From contig JAVGWX010000002.1 of assembly GCA_036924085.1 (NCBI GenBank), positions 52,079,105 through 52,143,104 of the forward strand: a stretch of DNA of 64,000 bases, read 5' to 3'. Position 1 is the first letter of the stretch. Every line of letters begins with the position of its first letter. Below are positions 1-10,179 of the stretch, one piece after another. Position numbers and translations under genes: made by a program. Under the pieces are notes generated by a model that worked only from the letters and a program-made list of their open reading frames with translations, was not told the DNA's origin and did no database searches. Source of the stretch: Ariolimax columbianus. Its lineage: Eukaryota; Mollusca; Gastropoda; Stylommatophora; Arionidae.

Positions 1-178
1 AATCAATCATTCATTTATAGTAGCTGGAAAGGTGAACCAATCAATCATTTATAGTAGCTGGAAAGGTGAACCAATCAATCATTCATTTATAGTAGCTGGA
101 AAGGTGAACCAATCAATCAGTTATAGCAGCTGGAAAGGTGAACCAATCAATTAGTTATAGTCGCTGGAAAGGTAAATC
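1..178. repeat. Minisatellite, ~34-38 bp unit, about 5 copies
   Basis: The segment AGTAGCTGGAAAGGTGAACC followed by AATCAATCATT recurs about five times, with small deletions between copies and drift toward the right end. The array touches the window edge, so its full length is unknown. Confidence 0.9.
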
Positions 179-179
179 A

Positions 180-1089
180 GCCAATCAATTTGATCAGTTA
201 CAGTATGTTAATGATGGCTATTTGTGTTGGTGATGACTATTTCTGCACTTTTCCATCAGATGTTCAGCAGTTATGTTATTAATTAGCTTTGAAATTAATT
301 TCCACTGTACCCATTCCAGAAACAAATTCCCGTCTAAAATTGTACGTTGTCTAACAACCTGCGTATAGGAAGTCAAAGTAACACCAGTCCCAATAACCAA
401 GCTAAGGTCACGGCCAAACATAGAACTCTGTGGATAATCCCACTAGAGTAGAAGACTCTCCAGCTCATGAGATTGCACACCATGCCATACATTCCAACCA
501 AAAGCTTGCCAAGTGTGGAATAACCATTCTGATTTTATAGTAAGCTCTATAAACATATGGAGTGTCAGAAATGTTTATGATATGTTTGTGTAATCGAAAT
601 ACATTTTTTTTAAAAACATAGAACATGGTAATAAATACTGTCCTATGGCTTTTTCCCATTGCTGGGGTAGTCGAGGGGTTTTAAGGCTGAGGATTACAAG
701 CTGCTTAACCACAGCTGTCACCACGTCATGTGCTGGCTATGTTTGTTTATTTCACCCTTTACAGAAGAACAACGTATGCCTTACCAGGAATTCGAACTGC
801 TGCTCTCCTTATCGGCAGGCAAGCATCAAAATCATTCCTCCGCGCGCTCCTCAACATGGTGATTATTGTCTGGAAATGTTGATGAAATGGTACCAGAATT
901 CGATGTGATTAGGCAGTGATCTAAATGGTTCTTGGAAGATGGAGCTCCCTTTTGTTCCAGACTTTGAAAAGTAACTCTGTAGGAAGTCCCAGTTGCAGCC
1001 CTAAATATTCCATTTGAATTGCCAATTGGAAGAGTCAATCAAACATCAATGTATGTGACTACTTCATGGAGTAGACCATTGACAGCATT
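180..1089. other. Intronic or upstream sequence with no recognised feature
   Basis: Only short open frames occur and none resembles a BAR-domain exon or a repeat family seen elsewhere in the window. It is presumably intron upstream of the first visible RhoGAP exon. Confidence 0.4.
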
Positions 1090-1447
1090 CCTCCAGCAAG
1101 TTCAACCTTGATCTGCCCTTTCTGCCTCTCTCCAGTAGAGGTTCAATAACCAAAGTTTATTTTCAGTCTCTTCTCCAGTTGTTTCTTGGTTTACCTCTCT
1201 TCCTCTTCCCTCTATGGATTCTATGTCAGCTCCTGTATGGCCACGTTTAATGGCACTTTCCACAGTGTGTGTCCTATCCAACCCCATTTCCTACGTTTGA
1301 TCTGTTGCTCCACTGGTTATTGTTGACTCTTTTCCCACAAGTCTTCATTGATCACCTTATCTTGCCAGAAAAAAATCGTTATTCTCTGTATACATTTATT
1401 GATGAATGACTGAAATTTTCTCTGTATTGCCTTTGTCGTCCTGAAAG
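1090..1447 (-). mobile_element. LINE relic, reverse transcriptase C-terminal tail
   Basis: Read on the minus strand, broken frames give a typical LINE tail. It runs from RTTKAIQRKFQSFINKCIQR, through a WGWIGHTLWK stretch, to TTGEETENKLW. Such tails (Arg-rich, WIGHTLR, NPQGKR, TWRR) follow the RT domain in RTE-like and related elements. Frameshifts separate the pieces, so it is dead. It ends only about 45 bp upstream of the first RhoGAP exon. Confidence 0.65.
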
Positions 1448-1492
1448 AATAAATGATCAAATTTGTTCTTGTACCTTTTCTTTGCATTTCAG

Positions 1493-1620
1493 AAAGCTCA
1501 CCAGCCAAACCTTGTTATGGAATGTCTTTAGAAGAGCATCTCCATCTGATGTGCCGTGATGTTGCCTTAGTATTAGAGGCTTGTATCATTACTCTGCTGG
1601 ATACAGGCATGGAGGAGGAG
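1493..1620 (+). CDS. ARHGAP17-like: RhoGAP (RICH/nadrin family) exon 1 of those visible: start of the RhoGAP domain
   Basis: The exon lies between a pyrimidine-rich acceptor (TTTCTTTGCATTTCAG) and the donor GAG|GTAGTC. Its first two bases complete a codon begun upstream, followed by 42 codons. The translation contains GMSLEEHLHL, VALVLEACIITLL and TGMEEE, matching the region before the arginine finger in RICH proteins, where a short EEHL segment is followed by a helix and then M-x-EE-GLFR. It ends on a codon boundary and the next exon starts on one. The N-terminal BAR domain of this family must lie before the window. The donor is weak (GTAGTC) but is the only one that keeps the conserved GMEEE-GLFRI junction. 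Confidence 0.9.
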
Positions 1621-1789
1621 GTAGTCTGTGTGTTAGCATATACAAGCTTTTTGTTTTAACTGTTGATATCTGTGGATAGGACGTAGAGGGCACAAACATT
1701 CCCAGGTCATGCTGGAGGTTTATCTAATAAAAGAGCTGACAGTCTGACCATGAAGGCACTCATAGAAGGCATATTGGATATAGATTTTT
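1621..1789. other. Start of intron 1 (1621-6339)
   Basis: The 4719-bp intron is filled mainly by SINE3, an RNase H LINE, a CR1-like LINE, an RTE-like tail and a SINE1 relic. This first stretch holds nothing recognised. Confidence 0.5.
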
Positions 1790-2082
1790 TGTATGTGTGT
1801 CCCATGGCAACAATTGCCGTTGGGGATGAAGATAAATTTTCATGGACTAAGCCGCAGCTTATGTAAGGTGGGATGGTCAGTTCCCTTCCTTGTTGTTTTT
1901 TACCGTCCCAAACTCATATGTCAGGTACCCATTTACAGTTGGATCTTCTGGAGGAGCGGTCATATCAAGCACGAACCACGACCCAGAATTTTTCTGTCCG
2001 TCCGTGAATTCAAACCCTGGCACGCTGTAATCCTAGTCTAGCAAGCCAGCTTACTATCGACTAGGCTACACGCGATAAGGAA
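1790..2082 (-). mobile_element. SINE3, tRNA-derived, reverse orientation
   Basis: The right end, read on the minus strand, looks like a tRNA head: TAGCCTAGTCGATAGTAAGC resembles box A and GGGTTTGAATTC resembles box B. The body includes the stretch with GTTGGGGATGA and TCAGGTACCCATTTACAG, which recurs at 9.5-9.96, 32.1-32.3 and 60.3-60.5 kb. Confidence 0.7.
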
Positions 2083-2607
2083 CGTGAAAAGAGTCTCCAA
2101 GTAGACTGTAATTAGCACAGCGACTCTTCAGTCGGCCAATCTTTTCACTTTGGAGCCCTATCAAAGGATTATAAAACAGCCCTCCTGTTTATTTCAATCA
2201 GCATTGAGGTACTCTGTGGAGCAGCACAAGACCCAAACCACCTGATGATCTGCACAAACCTTCTTGAAACATGCAATATGGTTGACATGTTGATGGGGAA
2301 TAACAAGACAATCTACGTGATTGCACATTGGAAACATGATGTCTGATGTGATCCCAGGACACAGAAAGTAAGTAAGAAAGGGGTGACATTTTGAAATCAA
2401 TCAATGGCCTTCTCATGGATGATAGATGATATCGCAGTCGATGAACCGCCAATCCACAGATTAAACAATTTTGAGATTATATGTAGTTAAAACCAGGAGG
2501 GGAAACCTGAGCGGACAGAACAGAAAAATGCACAACAAGCGAGCTACAGGAACCATCAGCATCCACACAATTAAACTTTTGAGCATCTATGGAAATGCAC
2601 ATAGTTT

Positions 2608-3681
2608 CTTCTTCTTCTTCTTCTTCTGCGTACACAGTCAGACAGTAACCATTATTTTTTCGAAAAAAGCAGCGGTCATCCTGAGACTCTCGCCACTACC
2701 ATACAGCTTGTCTTGCAGTTCCACTGGCAATGGCCACATCTGCTCTCTCTGATCCTCGTATGTCGGGCAGTTCTGCAGCAGATGTTCAGTGGTCATTTTA
2801 CCAGTACCGCACGGGCATTCGTCGGTACACCCTATCTTCAGTTTGTTGAATAGGTGGTACCTCAGTCTGTTGTGGCCAGTGCGAAGTCTGAAGACAACGA
2901 CCTGCTCTCTTCGGTTCAACTGGTAATAGGCATCGTTTTTGGTGTAACCAGTATGTTCGGTTTCCCATTTGGTCATGTATCTGGCTTTGATAAGCCGTTT
3001 TGACTCTTCGTACGTCATACTGGTATCTGTTTGTGGTAGTCTTGCACCTTCTTTTGCCAGTCTATCGGCCTCCTCGTTTCCTTGGATGTTGCAGTGTGAC
3101 GGAACCCACTGTATCACCACCCTTTTTGGTGCGGACTGCTGGCACAGTTTGCAGAGTGCTGCTCTTAAGTCATTAAGCTCAGTGTTCTTCTGGCTTTTTA
3201 GCGCTGTGACTACTTCGAGAGCATCTGTCAGCAAGACTATATGGCTCTCATTTTCACTGTGTGTTGCCATTTCTTCCACTGCCGCCCTCAGTGCCTCTGC
3301 CTCTGCTCTGAAATTGCTTGTGTACTTACCAGTAGCGAATGACAGTGTTATATTTGTGCCATTTGGTAGGTTCAGGAATGCTCCTGCCCCTCCGTTCTGT
3401 GTAGTGTTTGTTACAGAACCGTCGGTGTATGCATGGGTCCAGTCCATGCTTGGGTAGCTTTTCGTTATGAAGCTTAGGGTAGTGTCTCTCCTTTCTTTCT
3501 CACTCTGGCAGTTTTTGTTTGCAATACCTGGTATATTTTCTACCACCTCTGGAAATATATCCTGCCTCCAAGTAGGTTTTCGTACAGTAGTGATGGGTTT
3601 TGGTGTTGTTAGTGCGTTTGTGGGATCTTCGTGCATCTTTGCTTTGGCTATTTCTGCAAAGTTTCTCCGCTTCAGTTTCCC
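2608..3681 (-). mobile_element. 5'-truncated RNase H-bearing non-LTR retrotransposon with TSD
   Basis: The minus-strand insertion ends in a (GAA)n tail, seen as CTT repeats from 2608. It is flanked by the 11-bp direct repeat GCACATAGTTT at 2597-2607 and 3682-3692, which is good evidence for target-primed insertion. It carries one long intact frame (next entry). The intact frame and perfect TSD suggest a young insertion. Confidence 0.9.
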
Positions 3682-3687
3682 GCACAT
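2638..3687 (-). CDS. Retrotransposon RNase H and Cys-containing C-terminal domain, 349 aa, intact frame
   Basis: This is the uninterrupted C-terminal part of a non-LTR polyprotein. RNase H occupies roughly residues 85-215. Visible catalytic positions are Asp in HAYTDGS, Glu in FRAEAEAL, Asp in LLTDALE and the late Asp in GNEEADRLA, with WVPSHCN before it. A conserved tail follows (LRTGHNRLRYHL, then C-x-C-G-T-G and EHLLQNCP), typical of I/Nimb-like and related elements with a downstream RNase H. RT and endonuclease are missing through 5' truncation. The apparent ATG (3685-3687) sits in the target-site duplication, so it is flanking DNA and not the native start. Confidence 0.9.
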   Translation of the reverse strand: MCGKLKRRNFAEIAKAKMHEDPTNALTTPKPITTVRKPTWRQDIFPEVVENIPGIANKNCQSEKERRDTTLSFITKSYPSMDWTHAYTDGSVTNTTQNGGAGAFLNLPNGTNITLSFATGKYTSNFRAEAEALRAAVEEMATHSENESHIVLLTDALEVVTALKSQKNTELNDLRAALCKLCQQSAPKRVVIQWVPSHCNIQGNEEADRLAKEGARLPQTDTSMTYEESKRLIKARYMTKWETEHTGYTKNDAYYQLNRREQVVVFRLRTGHNRLRYHLFNKLKIGCTDECPCGTGKMTTEHLLQNCPTYEDQREQMWPLPVELQDKLYGSGESLRMTAAFFEKIMVTV

Positions 3688-3829
3688 AGTTTGATGATGT
3701 AGATTTCTAATTGAACAGCTCTGCGGAAATCATACAATCTGATTGTCGTTAGTTGCATATTTTCTCATACTCTTCATAATTGTTTTGTCTTTCGTGTAGG
3801 CTTCCTGTAATGATTTGATTAATTTGTCT

Positions 3830-4640
3830 TCTCGAACATAGTGAAAGCAAACAATGGTCTGTGAACTGGCAAATGGAGTTTAATATAGATAAATGTACAG
3901 TCATCCACATGGGTCGATCCAGTATGGAACATAGTTATAGAGTGGGTGAGAACAATATTAGAATGATAGAAAAGGAAAGGGACTTAGGGGTTCTAATAGA
4001 TCATACAGGTAAGGTGAGTGAGCAAGTCTAGGCAGCAGTGAAAAAAGTCAAATGCAATGTTAGATATGATAAAAAGAAATATTAAACATAGGAGCAGGGA
4101 AATGATTGTCAAACTGTATAAAGTATTAGTTAGACCTAGATTGAAGTACTGTGTACAGGTGTGGAGTCCTTATCGTAGAGGGGATGTAAACATGCTGGAA
4201 AGGATACAAAAAAAGATTGACAAAGCTGATAGTGGAATTCCAGAATTACAGTTATGAGGAAAGATTCAGAAAAACCGGCCTACAGTGTCTGGAAATGAGA
4301 AGAATTTGAGGTGACTTAATACAGGTTTATAAGATAATCAAAGGAAAGGATAAATTAGACTATAACATGTTTTTCAAAATACAGCCACCTACAAGAACAA
4401 GAGGGCATAGTTACAAACTAAAGAAAGGTCCCAATTAGATGTTAGGAAATATCTTTTTAGTCAGAGAGTGGTGAATGCTTAGAATGCATTGCCACAGGAA
4501 GTAGTGAAGGCAAGGACAATTAATGTATTTAAGAATAGATTGGATACACATATCTTTTAGAGCAAGGAAATGTAAATGAAACTGGTTGTATACAGACTCT
4601 GCAGAGTCTTCTAAACCAGTATAAAAATATTAAGTCATCA
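3830..4640 (+). mobile_element. CR1-like LINE, 3' fragment
   Basis: Broken + strand frames spell the thumb and C-terminal region of a CR1-like reverse transcriptase: FNIDKCTVIHMGRSSMEH, then MLDMIKRNIKHRSREMIVKL and RLKYCVQVWSPY. The 3' end (CAGAGTCTTCTAAACCAGTA, then ATTAAGT) matches the ends at 12.2, 25.1 and 42.9 kb. Stops and frameshifts show it is dead. Confidence 0.85.
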
Positions 4641-4794
4641 TAGCTCTGTATGTAAACATTTGTAATGATGACAGCAATGATTTTATATAATGTTGTTACT
4701 AGCCCTATGCACAACCCTCTTTACTCACGTTTTGCAACATGCATTGAAAGTTACTGTGGTCCAGTTCTTTTCAACCAATGTACTGGTGTTGATG

Positions 4795-5060
4795 TAATAA
4801 GATCAACTGAAATGGTGGTAATACAGCTGGCGATTGAGGAGAAAAGGAGAAGGTGGATAGTGCACACCCTTAGATAGAAACCTAATACTATGTCCAGACA
4901 GACACCCTGTTGGAGCCCACATGACAAGAGGAGGGTTGGATTGCCAAAAAACACATGGGGAAGCTGTAAGAGGAGACCATTGTAACTAGGTGGAGATCAA
5001 GCAGATCTCCTAAAATAGAAATTCATGGAGAGCATCCTTTGCACCAATATGTTCCAAGGG
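4795..5060 (+). mobile_element. LINE relic, RTE-like C-terminal tail
   Basis: A + strand frame gives EEKRRRWIVHTLR, then after a stop a degraded NPHGKRR...PKNTWGS-like stretch. This is the same tail type as at 6745-7075 in reverse. Confidence 0.55.
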
Positions 5061-5940
5061 GAACTAGAAGGATTCAGTCAAGTCAAGTAGTAGTTGTCTC
5101 ATGTTCCTGCTGGAACAAAAACGTGAAGGACGATTGATGATAAGGTAGATGGTGAGTGTCCTTCCGGGTTGAGCGCCAACATGGCTGTTGGTCTCATTTA
5201 CTCCTGAATTATGGGTGTTTTTCTGTGATCTTTGGGTCTCCAATTGCAGTGTTTCAAATTACTTTAGGATAACATGTTGTATGTGCGTGTTTCCAAGTGC
5301 CTATCAAAGCGTCGTTTCCAGGACGACCAACGAGGAGGTCAGGTAAGGTTCTTGGCCAGTATATTTCTCCTGACCCTGGCTAACATTCTCTGATCAGTGT
5401 GTTTTGCCTGACCAGACATCAGCCTCATCGTCCCGAGAGGAAGTTTTGGAATAAGGTTTCTCACCTGAGGTTCTACAGGTCCATAGGATCCTGCTAAAGG
5501 TCCCTAGGGGTTCAGCGAGATATTGTAATCCAAAATAATAAAAGTCTTTAAGAAAAAATTAATTTAAAAAACTCATCTGACAGTTGTGAACAGAGAACAA
5601 GCAGCTATGTATGTCAGTGTGCAATTATTAGGCTGTCTTATATTCACTCTGTTAGGCCTATGCTTTTTTAATTTTGTTACTGTTCAACATTATCAATACA
5701 TTTTTATGTTAATATGTAGAAATAAATGCAATAAATAAAAAGTTAGTAGACAATTATTATTATTATTAGATTAATATATTTATTATTGACTGATTTGCGT
5801 TAATGTTGATTGATATTTTGCTATAATAATAATTTGTATGCAGTGGGTTCCTGATATCTGGACATTATTTCAAGTTCCTCCAGGACAAATAGCTGTGCTA
5901 GAACTGTATTTTATGGGGTATCAGTCAAGTACTTGAAATA
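5061..5940. other. Intronic sequence, AT-rich in its second half, no feature recognised
   Basis: There is no coding similarity and no strong repeat. Around 5750-5775 is a short ATT-rich run. Part of 5330-5420 vaguely resembles the GGTCAGT-rich 5' portion of SINE2, but too weakly to call. Confidence 0.4.
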
Positions 5941-5944
5941 TACT

Positions 5945-6240
5945 TGTCTTTATAATCATTGTCACCACTTGGCTTTGGAGCAAAACACAAAGGGCATGAG
6001 ATGACAGCAGTCATATGTGACTGGTAACATCAGGTTCAGCGAACCACAACTGTCCAAGACTCTATTGTGGAAACAGGTTGCATAGCCTGACTGAGAGAAT
6101 AGGGATCAAAGAGGGATGGAAAACCTGGTCTAAAAAATGTGCTATGTCAGGGCAAAAGATACAGATGTCTTAGTCACTTTGTACTGTAGACTACAACACA
6201 AATGTAGCAAAATGTCCTTTTCATGCGAACAATGAAGAAG
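5945..6240 (+). mobile_element. SINE1, old diverged copy
   Basis: The copy has the SINE1 order of blocks: AGCGAACCA, CCAAGACTCTA, GGATCAAAGAGGGA, TGTAGACTACAACACAA, and a GAAGAAGAAGAA tail. It is much more diverged than the copy at 9034. Confidence 0.6.
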
Positions 6241-6339
6241 AAGAATACGACTTTGTTCAACAATGTATTCGCCTGAGATTGTCCCTTTGCTCTACAACTG
6301 ATCTAGTTTCTGTGCACATAATTTTCTTCTTTGTTTCAG

Positions 6340-6387
6340 GGCTTGTTTAGGATAGCTGGCTCAGCAGTTAAACTGAAGAAACTGAAA
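6340..6387 (+). CDS. ARHGAP17-like: RhoGAP (RICH/nadrin family) exon 2: arginine finger
   Basis: The exon is 48 bp and 16 codons, with acceptor TTTGTTTCAG and donor AAA|GTAAGT. It encodes GLFRIAGSAVKLKKLK. The Arg of GLFRI is the catalytic arginine finger that RhoGAP domains insert into the GTPase active site. KLKKLK follows it in RICH proteins too. Both ends are in phase 0, joining GMEEE before and ASFDAHAVD after. Confidence 0.95.
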
Positions 6388-6494
6388 GTAAGTACTGCAG
6401 TGTTGTTGTTGTCACTTGAAACCAGTTTCCTTTCTCTTGATAGCATCTTCAGTATTTTATATTCAGTGCAACTAATATTTCCCCGAGTGTGTCC

Positions 6495-6735
6495 TGGGAC
6501 CCCTTACTGGGGAGGAAGGAATAGAACCACTAAACCTCCATGCATGTCTTGGAAGGTAACTAAAGAGAGTTGTACATGGGACTAGTAACCTCATTGTGTA
6601 AAAAGATTGCTACAGAAACCACTAGTGCAAAAACAAGCTAAGTGCTTTGACTCAGGTTTCCATAAAGGATACCAACTGTAGGGGTGACCCTATGCTCCAG
6701 CTGGAGTAGAAAAGGGCCAAGACAAGAAGTAACTA
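6495..6735 (+). repeat. Dispersed repeat (possible LINE 5' region), copy 1
   Basis: This segment shares blocks with 7560-7740: GGACTAGTAACCTCATTGTG, a TGCTACAGAAACCACTA-like stretch and CAGGTTTCCATAAAGG. It looks like the untranslated 5' part of a LINE, but no endonuclease frame follows here. Confidence 0.45.
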
Positions 6736-6744
6736 ATATTCTTC

Positions 6745-7075
6745 ATCATTAAAACTCTTTCAGCTCACTGTGGAGCATAGGTCTTCAACAAAATCACCCC
6801 AAGTGTTTCTGTCCTGTGCCATCCTTTCCAACTCTATACATGTCTGTCTTCCCTATCACCTTAATGGTTGTCACAAGCTCTCTTCTCCATGTGTCTTTAG
6901 GTCTGTCTCTACTTCTCTTGTCTTGGGGATTCCAGAACAGAGACTGTCTTGTAATGCTATCAGCTGTTTCCCATAATGTGTCTCCTATCCAAGACCAGCG
7001 TCTTCTCCTAAAATTAAGTTCCACTGATATCTTTCCAACTCTTTCCCCCAGTTTCATATTAATGACTATCATATC
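6745..7075 (-). mobile_element. LINE relic, RTE-like C-terminal tail with a 92-codon frame
   Basis: The minus-strand frame 6794-7072 contains FRRRRWSWIGDTLWETADSI, then TRQSLFWNPQDK and RPKDTWRREL. This is the characteristic C-terminal end of RTE-like and related endonuclease-reverse transcriptases. The upstream RT is absent. Confidence 0.75.
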
Positions 7076-7077
7076 AT

Positions 7078-7345
7078 TTTATTACCTCTATTCGGGTAAC
7101 TGAGATGCAAGTCCAGTCAGGCGTTGTGCCTGTACTGACCAGGAACCTGGCTGACGAGATGTGGATCGATATGATCCCTGTAGCAGTGAGGGCCATGCAG
7201 ATGAAGTCAAGCATATCACAACTGCCTTCAGGACCGCGGTCTACCTTCATCAGGAAGTGAGAAAAGCTACTACAATCCGCCACTTAACGTCTTTTTCAGG
7301 GCGCTCAAAAGAGTAAACTTACTCATTGTGGGCATTAAACAACAA
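7078..7345 (+). mobile_element. SINE2 family, forward copy
   Basis: This shares an ordered series of blocks with 13989-14384 and, in reverse, 34127-34480: GATCGATATGATCCC, GCAGATGAAGTCAAGCAT, GGTCTACCTTCATCAG, CGCTCAAAAGAGTAA and CATTGTGGGCATTAAACAAC. It ends in a CAA-rich tail. Confidence 0.75.
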
Positions 7346-7559
7346 CAAAAACGATTCCCTCTATTCATCCCAGGCATCCATTGATGAAAGCTTGAACCCT
7401 TTTCATTTTAGTTTTCGTTGTTCCCCACAGCACAGAGTCATTCAAAAGGACTGACTTTACGTCAAAGTTGAATATTTTAATTTTAGTGAGAGCCTAAATT
7501 TATTTTGATTTTCGTAACTAATCTTGGTGAATAAATGCCATATCATAAATGTGTACTGA

Positions 7560-7740
7560 AATACAGAATGGTACCTGGGTTGACAAGAACAACCTTCCAA
7601 CCACGTCGTAAAAGGCGACCTAAGAAAGATGTTTGTGGGGCTAGCAACCTCATCATGTAAAACTATTGCTATTGAAACCACCATTACAAATGGATACAGG
7701 CTTCCTGTAAAGGTATCAGCAGTATGTGGCTCTATTCTTT
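7560..7740 (+). repeat. Dispersed repeat (possible LINE 5' region), copy 2
   Basis: This is the second copy of the repeat at 6495-6735. Shared blocks are GGGGCTAGCAACCTCATC, ATTGCTATTGAAACCACC and CAGGCTTCCTGTAAAGG. Confidence 0.45.
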
Positions 7741-7884
7741 ACTTGGAGGAAAAAAGTGAACTATCAACGTATTTAAATGTAATTTCTACACTGTGATATA
7801 AAAAGGTATTGCATAGGCATAAAAAGTAATAAAGTAATACTTCATTGGCAACACAATAACAAATACGTCATAGTTTGTTGTGTT

Positions 7885-8108
7885 TTTGTTTGTCATTTGC
7901 CTTATTTCTCTATTCCCCAAGGCGGTGTGCTTTGCACTATGTTTTTATTTTGCGCCTGTCAACCCAGTGCATCCGACTTCGACATGCATTTTAAGGTCTG
8001 CTGCCTTCTGCATTTTCTAAGGGTTAGTTTCCCCAGGGTGCTGTGATGGGAAGCGAACCCAGCACCTTCGGATTGTGAGCCGTGTCACTTAACCACTACC
8101 ACCGAGTC
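7885..8108 (-). mobile_element. SINE4, tRNA-derived, reverse orientation
   Basis: Read on the minus strand, a tRNA-like head has a box A-like GGTAGTGGTTAAGTGACAC and a box B-like GCTGGGTTCGCTTCCC. The conserved core follows (GAAGTCGGATGCACTGGG, then TGACAGGCGCAAAATAAAA), with a tail near AAATAAGGCAAATGAC. It matches 51500-51746 in the opposite orientation. Confidence 0.85.
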
Positions 8109-8244
8109 TATATATTTTTGATGTTTTTAATACAACATGTAATTATTCTGCCACTGCTCACCTGAAAGCAAAAATTACCCACTAGTGGGAGGTAGTGCCC
8201 AGGTTGAAGAGCACTGCTTTAAAGTAAATCAGCTTATAATGATG

Positions 8245-8500
8245 TCATGACTTATTCCTTCTAGAATGTAGCCTCTCTTACATCAGCCCTGAACACATCT
8301 CGATTTCTAGCTTCAGATACGGACATCTTCAAACTGTCAGTAATGTTCTGATATCATCTTCTGGGACGGCCTCTTCCCTTTTTCCCAGGCACCATACCTT
8401 CCACTATCTGTCTCTCCAAGCCGTTGTGCCTTTTCGTATGACCGAAATATAACTTCTTCCCTGTGATGTTATTTATAGGTCAGTTTTGTTCTATATCTAA
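8245..8500 (-). mobile_element. LINE relic, RT C-terminal tail
   Basis: The minus strand contains a GLERQIVEGMVPGKKGRGR-like stretch and FGHTKRH-like residues. This is the same tail as the better preserved copy at 15120-15842. Confidence 0.6.
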
Positions 8501-8629
8501 TTGTTGAAAAATTTCTTTATTTTATTCTTCTTTGTCCAAGGTATTTTCAATATTCATTTATAACACTTCATTTGGAAAAATATTTTTTTTTTCAATGATT
8601 TATCCATGTCTTCCATGTCTCTGCTTAAA

Positions 8630-8970
8630 AGAAATTAGAAGACGATTGGCCATGGCGATGCACAGAAAGTGACAAATAAAGCCATTCTAGAAGACCTGAA
8701 TGTTGAAGAGAACTGGTTCATAAACAATGTTATGTTTTGGAAATTGAATTTTTTCGGCCACGTCAAACGTGATAACGGACTGGAGTGAACAGTCCTGGAG
8801 GGCATGGTACCTGGAAGGCGACGCAGGGGTTGACCAAGGGGTAGATACAAGATATCAAGGAAAATCTAAACATGAACATGGAGCAGGCGGGAAGATTGAC
8901 TGCAGACCAAGATTCATATCGGCTGGCTGTGATGAGAGCAACGTTCTACAAAGGACATGCTACATGATGA
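8630..8970 (+). mobile_element. LINE relic, RT C-terminal tail
   Basis: Plus-strand pieces include LNVEENWFINNVMFWKLNFF, FGHVKRDNGLE, then a stop, and LEGMVPGRRRRG. The order and motifs match the tail at 15120-15842. Confidence 0.7.
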
Positions 8971-9033
8971 TGATGTCGTACGTCCATATCTTGCCAGAGG
9001 AAAAACACGTCCTGATCAGTTGAATCCTCATTG

Positions 9034-9392
9034 GGGGTCAAGATGCTGAGCAGCACATGAGCTGCAGTGGTTAGCGACCCATAGCTGACTGCTAGCGTCA
9101 GCGCCAGCGAACCACCATAGCTGCCAAGACCCTTCTACACCTCCACGCGGTGATCCTGGATAACAGGCTGCAGCAGGGCAGACTGGCTAAGGAGAAGGGA
9201 TCGAAGAGGGAATGCTAACCTGGTACTCAAAAAAAGCTTGCTGAAGTCGGATGTGTTGGACCGAAAGGTGCAAATATCGCAGCCAAGCTGTAAACTACAA
9301 CACAATGCATTCCATTCTCTGGACTACATTCTGCTACCTAAGCCCTTTCAGGGTTTGGTAGTAGGAGATTGAGAACGAACGAAGAAGAAGAA
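9034..9392 (+). mobile_element. SINE1, full-length copy with TSD
   Basis: The 359-bp element is flanked by the 12-bp direct repeat GAATCCTCATTG at 9022-9033 and 9393-9404. Its head has a tRNA D-arm-like GCAGTGGTTAGCG. Its core is GCTGAAGTCGGATGTGTTGG, and its tail is (GAA)n after GAGAACGAAC. Related copies lie at 5.9, 19.0, 23.2, 30.7, 36.4 and 57.2 kb. No protein is encoded. Confidence 0.9.
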
Positions 9393-9534
9393 GAATCCTC
9401 ATTGTCTTTCTGGTGCTCTGCTACACATTTTTCATCTGCATTATATTTGGGGGAGTGTAAAATGTAACAATAAAATATAAAGTAACTTAGATATTCCCCA
9501 GAGTAGAAATAGATAAAGATAAAGACAGCTTTTT

Positions 9535-9960
9535 TTTATACAACTTATTGCTGTTGGGGATGATGTGTTTGATACTTCATTGTACAAGGTTTGAGATTTT
9601 AGAGCGTGCCCAAATAGTTTCCTTTTTCATCATCTTGCCATCTCTAGCTGTGTATCAGGTACCCAGTTACCATTGGGTATGCTGTTGTGAGCTGAGATCA
9701 GGATTGAGTCTGGTCCCTTTTTCATGCATGACAAGCGTTATAATTTCTGTGCCACTCAAAGGTAAAAGTAAACCTGTATCAACAATTGTTGATGCGACTG
9801 AATTGTTGGAGACTTTATCTGTACAAGGTCTAAACTTTTTTTGTGTAATGGGGTGACCAGTTCCCTTCCTTGCCATGCCTATCTGTAAGTCAGGTACCAA
9901 TTTACAGCTGAGTAGACCAGAACAAATCTCCAGGTCGGACTATCCACAAATTTTAGCAGA
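9535..9960 (-). mobile_element. SINE3, two partial copies side by side
   Basis: The block with TTGGGGATGATGTGTTTGA, CATTGTACAAG and TCAGGTACCCAGTTACC is followed at 9755 by a second round: GTTGATGCGACTGAATTGTTG, TGTACAAGGTCTAAAC and TCAGGTACCAATTTACAG. Both match SINE3 elsewhere. Confidence 0.65.
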
Positions 9961-10040
9961 CAGATAGTTGTAACTGTTAAGATAAATTTTCTCATACGTT
10001 TCTTGTCTGATAAACCTTAAAGTCCATGGAACTGTTTCAG

Positions 10041-10104
10041 GCTTCCTTCGATGCACATGCTGTTGACATGGAGGAGTTCAGCACAGATCCACACACCGTT
10101 GCTG
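10041..10104 (+). CDS. ARHGAP17-like: RhoGAP (RICH/nadrin family) exon 3
   Basis: The exon is 64 bp with acceptor GAACTGTTTCAG and donor GCTG|GTAAGA. It encodes ASFDAHAVDMEEFSTDPHTVA plus the first base of a Gly codon. It matches the RhoGAP segment between the KLKKLK motif and the GALKxYLRELPEP helix. The DPH[TA]VAGAL pattern is split by the intron in phase 1, and exon 4 supplies the remaining two bases. Confidence 0.93.
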
Positions 10105-10179
10105 GTAAGACTAATAGCATCTTTGTTGTTTGTTTGATATGTTGTTGTTTGTTTTCAGAGCCCCTTGTACTGAGTGTTC

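Noticed and set aside
2969..3457. 162-codon + strand frame
   Set aside because: It is the antisense shadow of the retrotransposon RNase H frame, which has clear catalytic motifs on the minus strand.
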